From Novosphingobium sp. (GTDB taxonomy: Bacteria > Pseudomonadota > Alphaproteobacteria > Sphingomonadales > Sphingomonadaceae), in contig JACKKV010000003.1 of NCBI GenBank assembly GCA_024236235.1, positions 131,501 to 195,500 on the forward strand: a DNA stretch of 64,000 bases, given 5' to 3'. This document shows, piece by piece, positions 31,393 to 39,654 of the stretch (positions within the stretch are counted from its first letter, which is position 1; the number at the start of each line of letters is the position of its first letter). The notes beneath the pieces are model-generated. The model was given only the letters and a program-made list of their open reading frames with translations, searched no databases and was not told the DNA's origin. The position numbers and the translations under genes are program-made.

Positions 31393-32633
31393 CCATCAAG
31401 ACTGCGCAGCAGGGCGGCGATATTGTCGCGGTATCGTTCGAAACTGAACAGCCGCGCGCGGGCCTGCGCCGCGTTGCGCCAGCCTTCCACCCGGTCGCGC
31501 GCGTCAATCGCCTGCAACATCGCATCGTGCACCGCCTCACTGGAGACCTGCTCCAGAATGATACCGGTCTGCTCCGTCCCGGCATCGCCCGCCTGCCGGG
31601 ACTGGATCACGCCCATTCCAGACGCAAGTGCTTCGTGGACGGTAATCGCCGCCCCCTCGAAATGGCTTGGAAGCAGCAGCACATGATGTGCAGCCATGAT
31701 CGCGGGAACGGCGCTGCGCGGCACAGTCGGCAACCAGGTCACGCGATGCGCGTGGGGCGCAAAGGCCGTGCGCGGGATCGCCATGTCGCCCACCAGCGTC
31801 AGACTGGCGGCAGCTGGCGGGATGCGGCTGAATGCCTCCAGCACATGCTGAATGCCCTTGCGCGGGGAAAGATGGCCGACGAACAGGAAACGCAGCGGCT
31901 CGTCCCGCCGCAGCGGCGCTGGTGCGGGGAGCGCACCGAACAGCGTTTCGTCATGGCAATAAGGCAGGACACGCAGCCTGGCCACGACCGCCGCACCCCC
32001 GGCCGCATGATCGCGAATGGTCCGTGCGGCAAACTCGCACCCGACAAGGATCGTGTCCGCCGTTTCATATTCGGCGTCAGCCCGCTCGATCGCGGCATCA
32101 TCCACCAGCGCGGCGCCTGGCAGGAACCATTGCGCATGGGATTGGCGCAACGGCTCCATCGCCGCGCGATAGGCGCGCATGTCGCCAATCGTCCGGTCGA
32201 GAATGCAATGGCGTCCGTGAGTGCGGCCCATGCGGAAGGTTTCGAGCGAACTGCCGTCATAGCCCCACAGGGCAAAGGGGTGCGGCGATGCAATTTCGCG
32301 GGCCAGCAATCCGGCGAAACGGCGGTTGCCGATCCGGTCCAGCCGCCTTGCCAGGCCGCCCGCACCCATGCGCGCCGCCGCCCGTTCGAACCATTCGAAC
32401 AGCCCCGCCGTGCGCACCAGGGCCGGGTCAAGCCCATCGTGGCGGAAGCGGCGGAATTCAGCCCCCACCCGCCGGGCCAGCGGCGGCGGAAGATATCGCT
32501 CCAGCCGATAGGGCCAGCGGCCCGGGTCATGGAAAATGCTGGTCGCATACCATTCCAGACAGCCAAGCTGTTGCAGCGCGGTGGCGGTCTGCCAACTGTG
32601 CTGAGTGCCCGGGTGGAAGACGGCGGCTTTCAT
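31389..32633 (-). CDS. GT4 glycosyltransferase
   Basis: A 414-residue GT-B fold glycosyltransferase, the only minus-strand gene between EPS blocks A and B. The C-terminal donor domain shows LRFLFVGHLSPRKGIQHVLEAF (about 260-281) and the EX7E motif in HFEGAAITVHEALASGMGVI (about 347-366). The N-terminal half (MKAAVFHPGTQHSWQTATALQQLG) matches a subgroup with a long acceptor domain. Its start is 107 bases from the divergent phage-tail-like gene, so it may share regulatory sequence with it. Confidence 0.86.
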   Translation of the reverse strand: MKAAVFHPGTQHSWQTATALQQLGCLEWYATSIFHDPGRWPYRLERYLPPPLARRVGAEFRRFRHDGLDPALVRTAGLFEWFERAAARMGAGGLARRLDRIGNRRFAGLLAREIASPHPFALWGYDGSSLETFRMGRTHGRHCILDRTIGDMRAYRAAMEPLRQSHAQWFLPGAALVDDAAIERADAEYETADTILVGCEFAARTIRDHAAGGAAVVARLRVLPYCHDETLFGALPAPAPLRRDEPLRFLFVGHLSPRKGIQHVLEAFSRIPPAAASLTLVGDMAIPRTAFAPHAHRVTWLPTVPRSAVPAIMAAHHVLLLPSHFEGAAITVHEALASGMGVIQSRQAGDAGTEQTGIILEQVSSEAVHDAMLQAIDARDRVEGWRNAAQARARLFSFERYRDNIAALLRSLDG

Positions 32634-32678
32634 GCCTGCGCCCTAGCGGCAAGTGCACGGTGCGCAAAATCCATTTTC

Positions 32679-32700
32679 CTACACCAGGGCACATGTGTAG
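32679..32700. repeat. inverted repeat in the divergent intergenic region
   Basis: Arms CTACAC (32679-32684) and GTGTAG (32695-32700) are perfect complements with a 10-base spacer. A second perfect palindrome, ATTCGACGAAT (32715-32725), lies 15 bases before the next ATG. Both sit between the divergent GT4 and phage-tail-like genes and could be operators; no regulator is identified. Confidence 0.35.
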
Positions 32701-32740
32701 CTGGCTTCGGGTTCATTCGACGAATCGAGAAGGAACCCGC

Positions 32741-33184
32741 ATGACCGCGCCTTATCCCATTTCCGTGCCAGCCGGCTTTGCCCCCGCCATCGCGCTGGGC
32801 TTTGCCGATCATGACGGCGACCTGTCGCTGGTAACCGGTGGCAACCCCTTGCCGGTACAAACAGTGAACGCAGAGCAGGCCGCCACCCCTCCTGCACCGC
32901 TTGCAGGCAGCATCAGTGCATCGGGTCTGATCGGCCCGTTCACGCCGCTACGTGCCCGCCCGGTCATGCTTGTGCTGGGCGGGAACTGGCAGGGCAGCGT
33001 TGCGGTGGAACGGTCTGTGGACGGCGGAACGAACCGGCATCCGCTGACCATCGACGGTGGCGCATGGGCGCGCTTCACCGGCAACGCCTGCGAGCCGGTG
33101 TGGATCGAGACTGAAGAAGGCGCTGAGCTCTATATCGCCATCACCATCGCCTCCGGCACGCTCGAATACAGGATTGCCCAATGA
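32741..33184 (+). CDS. phage structural-type beta-sandwich protein
   Basis: A 147-residue protein with no signal peptide. The C-terminal part (about 65-147) follows a pattern typical of phage virion-associated Ig-like domains: LGGNWQGSVAVERSVDGGTNRHPLT, then a short loop, VWIETEEGAELYIAITIASGTLEYRIAQ. The N-terminal 40 residues are phage-decoration-like (SVPAGFAPAIALGFADHDGDLSLVTGGNPLPV). The ATG at 32741 follows GAGAAGGAA. It overlaps the next, spike-like gene by 4 bases (ATGA), so the two form one unit. A role as adaptor between a particle and the spike is inferred from the pairing. Confidence 0.65.
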   Translation: MTAPYPISVPAGFAPAIALGFADHDGDLSLVTGGNPLPVQTVNAEQAATPPAPLAGSISASGLIGPFTPLRARPVMLVLGGNWQGSVAVERSVDGGTNRHPLTIDGGAWARFTGNACEPVWIETEEGAELYIAITIASGTLEYRIAQ

Positions 33185-35970
33185 CCGCTATCGACCTTGC
33201 CGCGCGCGGCCTTGCCCGCCGTGCGCTTGCCGCCCTCAGCCCCTGCCTGTTCAGCGAGCTGAGCGTCAGTGACGTCGCGCCCGAAGTGGACCGCATCGCC
33301 ACCACCGGCCACGCCGCCGCCGGACTGGGAGCGGGCCATTATGTGCATGATGCGCTGTGCGATGCCGCATTGCTGGCCGCGCATCCCGCCTGCGTCTTCC
33401 AGTCCGCCAATGGCCGCATCTTCCGCCTGCTCGGCGCAAACGGGGCGATCAGTGTCGAGCAATGCGGCGCGCAGGGCGATCCGGCCGGGACCAATCTGGT
33501 CAACGATCAGCCCGCGATCCAGGCCGCGCTCGACTATGCCGCCGCCACTGGCATTGGCGAGGTCGTGTTCGAACAGCGCGCCTATTCAGTCTGGGCGACC
33601 CAGCGCGTAAACCCTGCCGATCAGCTCTATGCGCGCGATGGCCATCCGCTGACGGTAACCGCCACAGTCGCGCTGCGGTCCGCCTGCGGTGACAGCTACC
33701 TCAATTTCCGGGGCCGTGATGGCACATCGATGGAAAACGACTGGTACCTGGTCAAGACCACCGCCGGGGATGCCGCCCCCAACGCGGTCTGGCGCGGCGG
33801 CGGCCTGTTCGTGCTCGGCGATGTCGGCACCCTGCCCAGCCCGCTTTCAATCGAAAAGCTGACCATCGATCATGTCCATCTGATCGGCGGGCGGGCGCGC
33901 ACGGGAAATCATGGCTGGCCGGCCGATCCGGCAACGGGCGATGGCTGGGACGTGACGGACAAGGCCTTCTGGCTGCAGGACAGCCAGATTGGCCGGATCG
34001 AATTGATCGGGGTCGAAATCGCCGGCTTCAAGGGCGAGCTGTTCTACATCGGGGGGGCGCAGCCGGCCCATGAATATCTCCTGGTGGATTGCCATATTCA
34101 CACAACCAATGGCGACGCGCTGAATGCGGGGGGCGGGGGCGGTTTCCTGACCGCGCGCGGTTGCCGTTTCGGCAATGCTTTCCAGGCGGCCGAAGTGATT
34201 GGCGGGATCGGCCAGATTTACGATCATTGCCGTTTCTATGACAGTGACGGCGGCGGGATCGGCGGTGGCCCGACGGGCGGATTCCTCTATAATTACGGTC
34301 ATGCGCATCGCGATCCGGCGCTGCCGGTGCCGTTCGCGCAGCTCAATGATTGCGTGATTGACCGCATCCCCAACTTCCATCTTGGCAGCTGGACGCGCGG
34401 CACACTGACCACGATTGACTGCCAGCTCAACCTGCCGGGCTGGGGCCAGAACATCGCCACTGATATCGATCTGGAGATTACCGCCTGGGCCGATCGGCAG
34501 GCCGCCTATTCGGTGGTTTCGCTGTCCGGCCCCGCCAGCCTGACCGAACAGGTCAGCGGTGCCCCCGCCGGGATCTATAACCAGCCCGCCCGGTCAATCC
34601 GCATCCATGTCCGTTCGGCCAAGCGCACACAGCAAGGCCGCGATGCGAACAGCGGCTTCTTCAATTCCATCTACTTTCTCGGCGGTCATTTCGAGGCGGC
34701 CACAGTGTGCCTGTCGGCTGACGATGTCGAGGCCAGCCGCTATGTCGACGCCTATGGCCATTTTGTCGAACTGCCCTTTGTGGAACTGGCCCGCCGGTTT
34801 CTGCCCAACCCCTACAGCCAACCGGATGGCGGGAATTACAGCACGCCTGATCCCGGCTCCACGGATACGGTCAACCCCACCACCCCCGCTCACCTGTTTG
34901 CCCCGACCGGGGCCGGGGTGGTCGAGGTCGCGATCGGCAATAATCATGCCTATGTGCATGGGCAGCGCCTGCGGCTGTGGCATGGCGGCGGTGGGGCTGG
35001 GGACCGGATCATCCGCCTCTCCCCCGGCAATGCAGGGCTGGATTTGTCAGCTGCGGTCGAACTGAGGAACCTCGGCGACCATGTCGAACTGCAATGGAAT
35101 GGCCAGACGGGCGCCTGGCAACGGGCGAGCGGCATGCTCCCCGCCGCCGCTGCAACGGTCGGTCCGGTCGACCTCACCGATATTCCCGATCTGCCTGCGG
35201 GCAAGGTCACTTCGGGGCAGTTCGACCCCGCGCGCATTCCCCCGCTGGACGCGGCAGCGATTGGGTCCGGGGTGATCGATGCGGCGCGGCTGCCCATGCC
35301 TGACTGGTCGTCCATCGCCAACAGGCCCAACTTTGCCAGCGTGGCGATCAGCGGCAACTATGCCGATCTTGCGGGTGCGCCGCCGCTTGGCTTGCTGGCG
35401 GGCGCCCCTCTGGCCGCTCCCGACGCGGACCGCATCCCCTTCTGGGATGACAGCGCCGGATCGGTGGCCTGGCTTGGTCTGGGCAGCGGCCTCAGCATCA
35501 GCGGCACCACCCTTTCGGCAAGCGCTGGCGGCGGCGGTTCATCGGCATGGACGCTGATCGCCAGCGCATCGCCTGTGGGGGTTCCCATCGTCGACTTTAC
35601 CACCATCGCACAAACCTACGCGGATCTGATGATCGTGTTCACGGGCGTCAGCCACGATCACGGATCCAACGCATATTTCGATGCACGAACGAGCAATGAC
35701 GGTGGAGCGACATTTTCCGGGACCGGAACCTTCGCTTCGCAAAGCCTGGCTGCCTCGACGCTTTTCTTCGGCGCATTGCTCATTCCCGGTTACACCCTGG
35801 GCGCCGGTATCATGTTCGGTGCCGCGGACAATCATGCAGCATCGCCGGGGGCTTCCACCGCATCCGCGCGGATGCTGCCATGGCGGGCGGACGGCGGGCT
35901 GAACGGATTGCGGATCGCCATGTCTGCCGGGAATTTCGACGCAGGCACGATCACGCTTTACGGTCGATAA
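33181..35970 (+). CDS. tailspike/pectate-lyase-like beta-helix protein with tail-fibre-like C-terminus
   Basis: A 929-residue protein without signal peptide or membrane helix. Residues ~94-120 contain CGAQGDPAGTNLVNDQPAIQ, the entry motif of the pectate lyase/GH28-type superfamily (usual form GAxGDGxTDDTxAIQxAI) found in phage tailspike depolymerases. A right-handed beta-helix probably spans about 120-480, with repeated short Gly/Asp-rich turns. From ~664 the sequence changes to tail-fibre style: GQFDPARIPPL, GSGVIDAARLP, IANRPNFASVAISGNYADLAGAPP, then a Gly/Ser linker and a C-terminal domain (about 780-929). It could bind or cleave the EPS made by this locus. Catalytic residues cannot be assigned from sequence alone. 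It is coupled to the preceding phage-like gene. Confidence 0.75.
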   Translation: MTAIDLAARGLARRALAALSPCLFSELSVSDVAPEVDRIATTGHAAAGLGAGHYVHDALCDAALLAAHPACVFQSANGRIFRLLGANGAISVEQCGAQGDPAGTNLVNDQPAIQAALDYAAATGIGEVVFEQRAYSVWATQRVNPADQLYARDGHPLTVTATVALRSACGDSYLNFRGRDGTSMENDWYLVKTTAGDAAPNAVWRGGGLFVLGDVGTLPSPLSIEKLTIDHVHLIGGRARTGNHGWPADPATGDGWDVTDKAFWLQDSQIGRIELIGVEIAGFKGELFYIGGAQPAHEYLLVDCHIHTTNGDALNAGGGGGFLTARGCRFGNAFQAAEVIGGIGQIYDHCRFYDSDGGGIGGGPTGGFLYNYGHAHRDPALPVPFAQLNDCVIDRIPNFHLGSWTRGTLTTIDCQLNLPGWGQNIATDIDLEITAWADRQAAYSVVSLSGPASLTEQVSGAPAGIYNQPARSIRIHVRSAKRTQQGRDANSGFFNSIYFLGGHFEAATVCLSADDVEASRYVDAYGHFVELPFVELARRFLPNPYSQPDGGNYSTPDPGSTDTVNPTTPAHLFAPTGAGVVEVAIGNNHAYVHGQRLRLWHGGGGAGDRIIRLSPGNAGLDLSAAVELRNLGDHVELQWNGQTGAWQRASGMLPAAAATVGPVDLTDIPDLPAGKVTSGQFDPARIPPLDAAAIGSGVIDAARLPMPDWSSIANRPNFASVAISGNYADLAGAPPLGLLAGAPLAAPDADRIPFWDDSAGSVAWLGLGSGLSISGTTLSASAGGGGSSAWTLIASASPVGVPIVDFTTIAQTYADLMIVFTGVSHDHGSNAYFDARTSNDGGATFSGTGTFASQSLAASTLFFGALLIPGYTLGAGIMFGAADNHAASPGASTASARMLPWRADGGLNGLRIAMSAGNFDAGTITLYGR

Positions 35971-35984
35971 GGCGTGCACCCTCT

Positions 35985-36038
35985 CTATGCGGACCTTCCC
36001 TGCCGGATTATGAAACCGGCGCCGGAGGTTCCGCATAG
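35985..36038 (+). repeat. long inverted repeat / structured leader before the GT4 gene
   Basis: CTATGCGGA (35985-35993) and TCCGCATAG (36030-36038) are perfect 9-bp complements; inside them GCCGG (36002-36006) pairs with CCGGC (36016-36020). The outer 3' arm runs into the AGGA that serves as ribosome-binding site for the ATG at 36044. No T-run follows, so it is more likely a structured leader or insertion scar than a terminator. Confidence 0.5.
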
Positions 36039-36043
36039 GAAGC

Positions 36044-37237
36044 ATGATACAGGACAAGCTGCCAACAATCGGCCTTTTGTGGGGCCAGTTCGCGGCATAT
36101 CATATCGACCGCTGCGAAGCGGTGGCGCGCCAGCTGGCCGGGCGCTTCCATGTGCGTGCGGTGGAAGTTGCCACTCGTTCACACGACTATGCCTGGGATG
36201 CATCCGGCAACATTGGCGGCGCGGAAAAGCGCACGCTGTTTCCCGGTCGGGCGTTTGAGGCAGTCTGCTGGCCGCGCCGCCTGCTGGCATGCTGGCGCGC
36301 ACTGCGTGGCTGCGACAGTGTGTTCATGGGGCTGCCTTACAGCCTGCCCGAAGCGATCATCCTGTCCTGGGCGCTGCGCCTGTCTGGGGTTCGCGTCATC
36401 ATGATGACCGAATCCAAACATGACGATCGCGCACGCACCGGCTGGAAGGAAGCGGTCAAGAGTGCGCTGCTGCGCGCCTATGATGCGGCGCTGGTCGGGG
36501 CACATCGCCAGGCCGCTTATTGCCGGACACTGGGCTTCGCCAGGCGACGGATCGAGCCGGGATACGACACGGTCAGCGTCACCCGTATTCGCACACTGGC
36601 CGGGCAGGGTTCAGCACAGGCGAGTGCATTTGCAGATCGGCCCGTGCTGTTCGTTGGACGGTTCGTGCAGAAGAAGGATCCGCTGGGCGTGCTGCGCGCC
36701 TATGCGCATTATCTCAGCCTCTCCGGCCAGCCTGCGCGCAGGCTGGTGATGGCAGGTGACGGGCCGCTTGCGCCGACGCTGAAACTGGAAGCGCAGCGGC
36801 TTGGCATCAGCGATCGGGTCGACTTTCCCGGCTTCCTGAATGCCAGCCAGATCTCGCAGCAGATGGCGCGTGCCCTGCTGCTGCTGCTGCCCAGCCGCGA
36901 GGAACAATGGGGCCTGGTCGTCAATGAAGCGCTGGCAGCAGGGTTGCCCGTAATCGCATCCAGCGCGGTGGGCGCTTGCGACGCGCTCGTACGTCACGGC
37001 GTCAATGGCTATGTGGTAACAGCGGGTGCAGACATTGAAACCGGCGCTGCAATCGCCCGGATTTCGGCCGATCAGGCTGGCTGGGAAGCGATGGCGCAGG
37101 CATCGGCGGCGCTGGCGATGACCGGCGATGTGGGACATTTTGCCGATGCCGTTGAAATCTTGCTCGATCCGGGCGATCAGGCGCTGGCGGGCAGGGTCGC
37201 CGAATTTCGCAAGGCAGTGGGGATGGATCAACAGTGA
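36044..37237 (+). CDS. GT4 glycosyltransferase
   Basis: A 397-residue GT-B fold enzyme and first gene of EPS block B. The donor domain has VLFVGRFVQKKDPLGVLRAYAHYL (about 202-225), VMAGDGPLAPTLK, and the EX7E motif in EEQWGLVVNEALAAGLPVIAS (about 286-306). The N-terminal half includes ALRLSGVRVIMMTESKHDDR, an acceptor-domain segment seen in this subgroup. AGGAAG lies just before the ATG but is partly contained in a long inverted repeat. It overlaps the next gene by 4 bases (GTGA). Confidence 0.87.
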   Translation: MIQDKLPTIGLLWGQFAAYHIDRCEAVARQLAGRFHVRAVEVATRSHDYAWDASGNIGGAEKRTLFPGRAFEAVCWPRRLLACWRALRGCDSVFMGLPYSLPEAIILSWALRLSGVRVIMMTESKHDDRARTGWKEAVKSALLRAYDAALVGAHRQAAYCRTLGFARRRIEPGYDTVSVTRIRTLAGQGSAQASAFADRPVLFVGRFVQKKDPLGVLRAYAHYLSLSGQPARRLVMAGDGPLAPTLKLEAQRLGISDRVDFPGFLNASQISQQMARALLLLLPSREEQWGLVVNEALAAGLPVIASSAVGACDALVRHGVNGYVVTAGADIETGAAIARISADQAGWEAMAQASAALAMTGDVGHFADAVEILLDPGDQALAGRVAEFRKAVGMDQQ

Positions 37238-38196
37238 CAGAACAACTGCGCAACCGTTACGCGATAGAAAAGCGCGTACTGGTGACCGGCGGCGCCGGTT
37301 TCCTGGGTTCGCATCTGTGCGAGCGGCTGCTTGACGCGGGCCATGAGGTGCTGTGCGTCGATAATTTCTTTACCGGCGCACGCGCCAATATTGCGCATCT
37401 GCTGGACCATCCGCGCTTCGAGCTGATGCGGCACGACATCACCTTCCCCCTCTATGTCGAGATTGACGAGATCTACAATCTTGCGTGTCCTGCCTCGCCC
37501 GTCCATTACCAGTTCGACCCGGTGCAGACGACCAAGACCAGCGTCATCGGCGCGGTCAACATGCTCGGTCTGGCCAAACGGCTGCGCATTCCGATCCTGC
37601 AGGCCTCCACCAGCGAGGTCTATGGTGATCCCGCCGAACACCCCCAGCGCGAGGCCTATTGGGGCAATGTCAATCCGATTGGCCCGCGAAGCTGTTACGA
37701 CGAGGGGAAACGCTGCGCCGAAACGCTGTTTTTCGACTATTATCGCCAGCACGCGATCCCGATCCGGGTCGCGCGCATCTTCAACACCTATGGCCCGCGC
37801 ATGCACCCCAATGACGGGCGCGTGGTATCCAACTTCGTCCTGCAGGCTCTGAGCGGCGAAGACATCACGATCTTCGGCGACGGCAGCCAGTCGCGTTCCT
37901 TCTGCTATGTTGACGATCTGGTGAGCGGTTTGATCGCGATGATGGAACGCGATGCTGCGGTGCCCGGTCCGATCAATCTGGGCAATCCTTGCGAATTCAC
38001 GATCCGCGAACTGGCGCAGATCATTATCGAGCTGACACAAAGCCGGTCCCGGCTGGTGTTCAAACCACTGCCGCAGGACGATCCGCGCCAGCGCAAGCCT
38101 GACACGGGCAAGGCGGAAGCACTGCTGGAATGGTCGGCGAACACCCCGCTGCGCGAAGGGCTGGAGCGTACGATCAGGTATTTCTCCGGCGAATGA
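37234..38196 (+). CDS. uxs: UDP-glucuronate decarboxylase (UDP-xylose synthase)
   Basis: Short-chain dehydrogenase/epimerase-type enzyme converting UDP-glucuronate to UDP-xylose. It has 320 residues, with the NAD motif VTGGAGFLGSHLCERLL at residues 17-33, catalytic Tyr155-xxx-Lys159 in SCYDEGKRCAETL, and the typical UXS segments NLACPASPVHYQ, TSEVYGDP and GPRMHPNDGRVVSNFV. The start is GTG 37234, overlapping the preceding stop. It supplies a pentose precursor for the glycosyltransferases around it. UDP-glucose can come from galU in the window; the dehydrogenase making UDP-glucuronate is not seen here. Confidence 0.93.
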   Translation: MTEQLRNRYAIEKRVLVTGGAGFLGSHLCERLLDAGHEVLCVDNFFTGARANIAHLLDHPRFELMRHDITFPLYVEIDEIYNLACPASPVHYQFDPVQTTKTSVIGAVNMLGLAKRLRIPILQASTSEVYGDPAEHPQREAYWGNVNPIGPRSCYDEGKRCAETLFFDYYRQHAIPIRVARIFNTYGPRMHPNDGRVVSNFVLQALSGEDITIFGDGSQSRSFCYVDDLVSGLIAMMERDAAVPGPINLGNPCEFTIRELAQIIIELTQSRSRLVFKPLPQDDPRQRKPDTGKAEALLEWSANTPLREGLERTIRYFSGE

Positions 38197-38238
38197 GCGC
38201 GATCACGCCCTTCATCACGCGACGCAGCAGGCCCGGCC

Positions 38239-39654
38239 ATGTATGATTTCGCGCTTCTGCTGGCCACGGTCTTCTGGGCCGTCTGCGTCCTCATCTACCT
38301 CTCGCGCCCCTATGCCAGCATCTTTCACCCTGCCACCTTCTACCTTGCCTTTCACGCGCTGGTGTTCGTGGTGCGGCCGATCGTCGCGCGGATCATGGAC
38401 TATCGCGCAATCTATTATTTCTACGAATTCACACCCAGCCTTTCCGACAAGGTCACTGTCATCTTCGGCTCGATGCTGGGGCTGGCGGCCTTCCTGCTGA
38501 CCTGCCTGTGGACGGCGCCTGTCCGGCTGGAATTTCCGGCATCCGATAGCCACCAGATCGAACGCCGGATGATGGTGAAGCCCTTCCTGCTGGTGGCGCT
38601 GGCCTGCGCACCCATTGCAGTGTGGTCAATGGCCAGCCTCTATGGCGACACGCTCGCCGGACGGTCCGACATGATCCGCGATCAGGCCACCGGTATTGCC
38701 ATCAACACCACCGGCAACGGCTATTTCAAGGATGCGCAATTCATGCTCATTCCGCTGTGCGCCAGCCTGGCATGGCTGCTGCGGTTCCGCTGGTGGTCAC
38801 TGCTGCCGGTCGGCGCATTCATCATGTACCGGGCGGCAACCGGGGCACGGGGCGCCTTCGTGGTTGCGGTCATGTCAGTGGTGCTGCTGTATCTCTATGA
38901 CCGGAAGCACCTCTGGCCCAGGGTCGGAACCGGCGTGGCGCTGGTCACGCTGCTGTTCGGCTTCAGCCTCATTGGTGAAGATCGCGGCGCGGGGCTGCGC
39001 AAGGTGCTCTCGCAAGGCGTGCAGCCCGGCCTCCCCACCTATCGCGAAGGCACCTCCAGTTTCATGGCGGGCATGGATTTCGCCAATCTCGAATATTTCG
39101 AATATCTGGTCTATGCGATTCCGCAGCGGACCGGAACCTTCGGCTATTTCCTGAACAATCTGGCCGTGTTCACCGAGCCGGTCCCGCGCGTGCTGTGGAG
39201 CGGCAAGCCGATCGGGCCGCCAATCCAGCTTTACAATCTGTTCGACCATGGCTTCCCGCTGGGCATGACCAATTCCCTGCCCGGCGAAGGCTGGGCGCAG
39301 CTTGGCTGGGCCGGCATCATCATCTGGTGTACGCTGGCCGGGTGGTTCTTCGGCTGGGTCTATCGGAAATTTGCTGCCAGCCGGCAGGGTGGCCTTGCAG
39401 TGCTCGCCTATCTGCTGTTCCTGCCCAGCAGCATCTTCGCCTTTCGCGACGGGGCCCTGGTCAGCGTGCTCAAGGCCAATTTCTTCCTGTTCATTCCGCT
39501 ACTGCTGATGGTGCTCCTCATGCGCATTCTCGACATGCCGACGCTGAGCGCGATCAGCGCCGTCCCGCAGAGGCAGAAGCGCGCAATGACGCAGGGTGGC
39601 GCACAGACGCCCGCCGAACGGCGCCGCGACCGTGCCGCCCAATGGCATGGCTGA
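38239..39654 (+). CDS. wzy: O-antigen/EPS polymerase (Wzy-like)
   Basis: A 471-residue polytopic inner-membrane protein with about 11-12 hydrophobic helices. The layout is that of oligosaccharide repeat-unit polymerases: N-terminal helices, a periplasmic loop with an Arg (GDTLAGRSDMIRDQATG, about 137-153), then a second loop with PRVLWSGKPIGPPIQLYN and NSLPGEGWAQLGWAGI (about 316-355). It probably polymerises lipid-linked repeat units in the periplasm. Wzy proteins are very divergent, so the assignment rests on topology, the loop motifs and context between EPS genes. Confidence 0.8.
   Translation: MYDFALLLATVFWAVCVLIYLSRPYASIFHPATFYLAFHALVFVVRPIVARIMDYRAIYYFYEFTPSLSDKVTVIFGSMLGLAAFLLTCLWTAPVRLEFPASDSHQIERRMMVKPFLLVALACAPIAVWSMASLYGDTLAGRSDMIRDQATGIAINTTGNGYFKDAQFMLIPLCASLAWLLRFRWWSLLPVGAFIMYRAATGARGAFVVAVMSVVLLYLYDRKHLWPRVGTGVALVTLLFGFSLIGEDRGAGLRKVLSQGVQPGLPTYREGTSSFMAGMDFANLEYFEYLVYAIPQRTGTFGYFLNNLAVFTEPVPRVLWSGKPIGPPIQLYNLFDHGFPLGMTNSLPGEGWAQLGWAGIIIWCTLAGWFFGWVYRKFAASRQGGLAVLAYLLFLPSSIFAFRDGALVSVLKANFFLFIPLLLMVLLMRILDMPTLSAISAVPQRQKRAMTQGGAQTPAERRRDRAAQWHG

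Noticed and set aside
32741..35970. Interpretation as a complete prophage
   Set aside because: Only two phage-like genes are present, with no integrase, terminase, portal, capsid, tail tube or lysis genes on either side.
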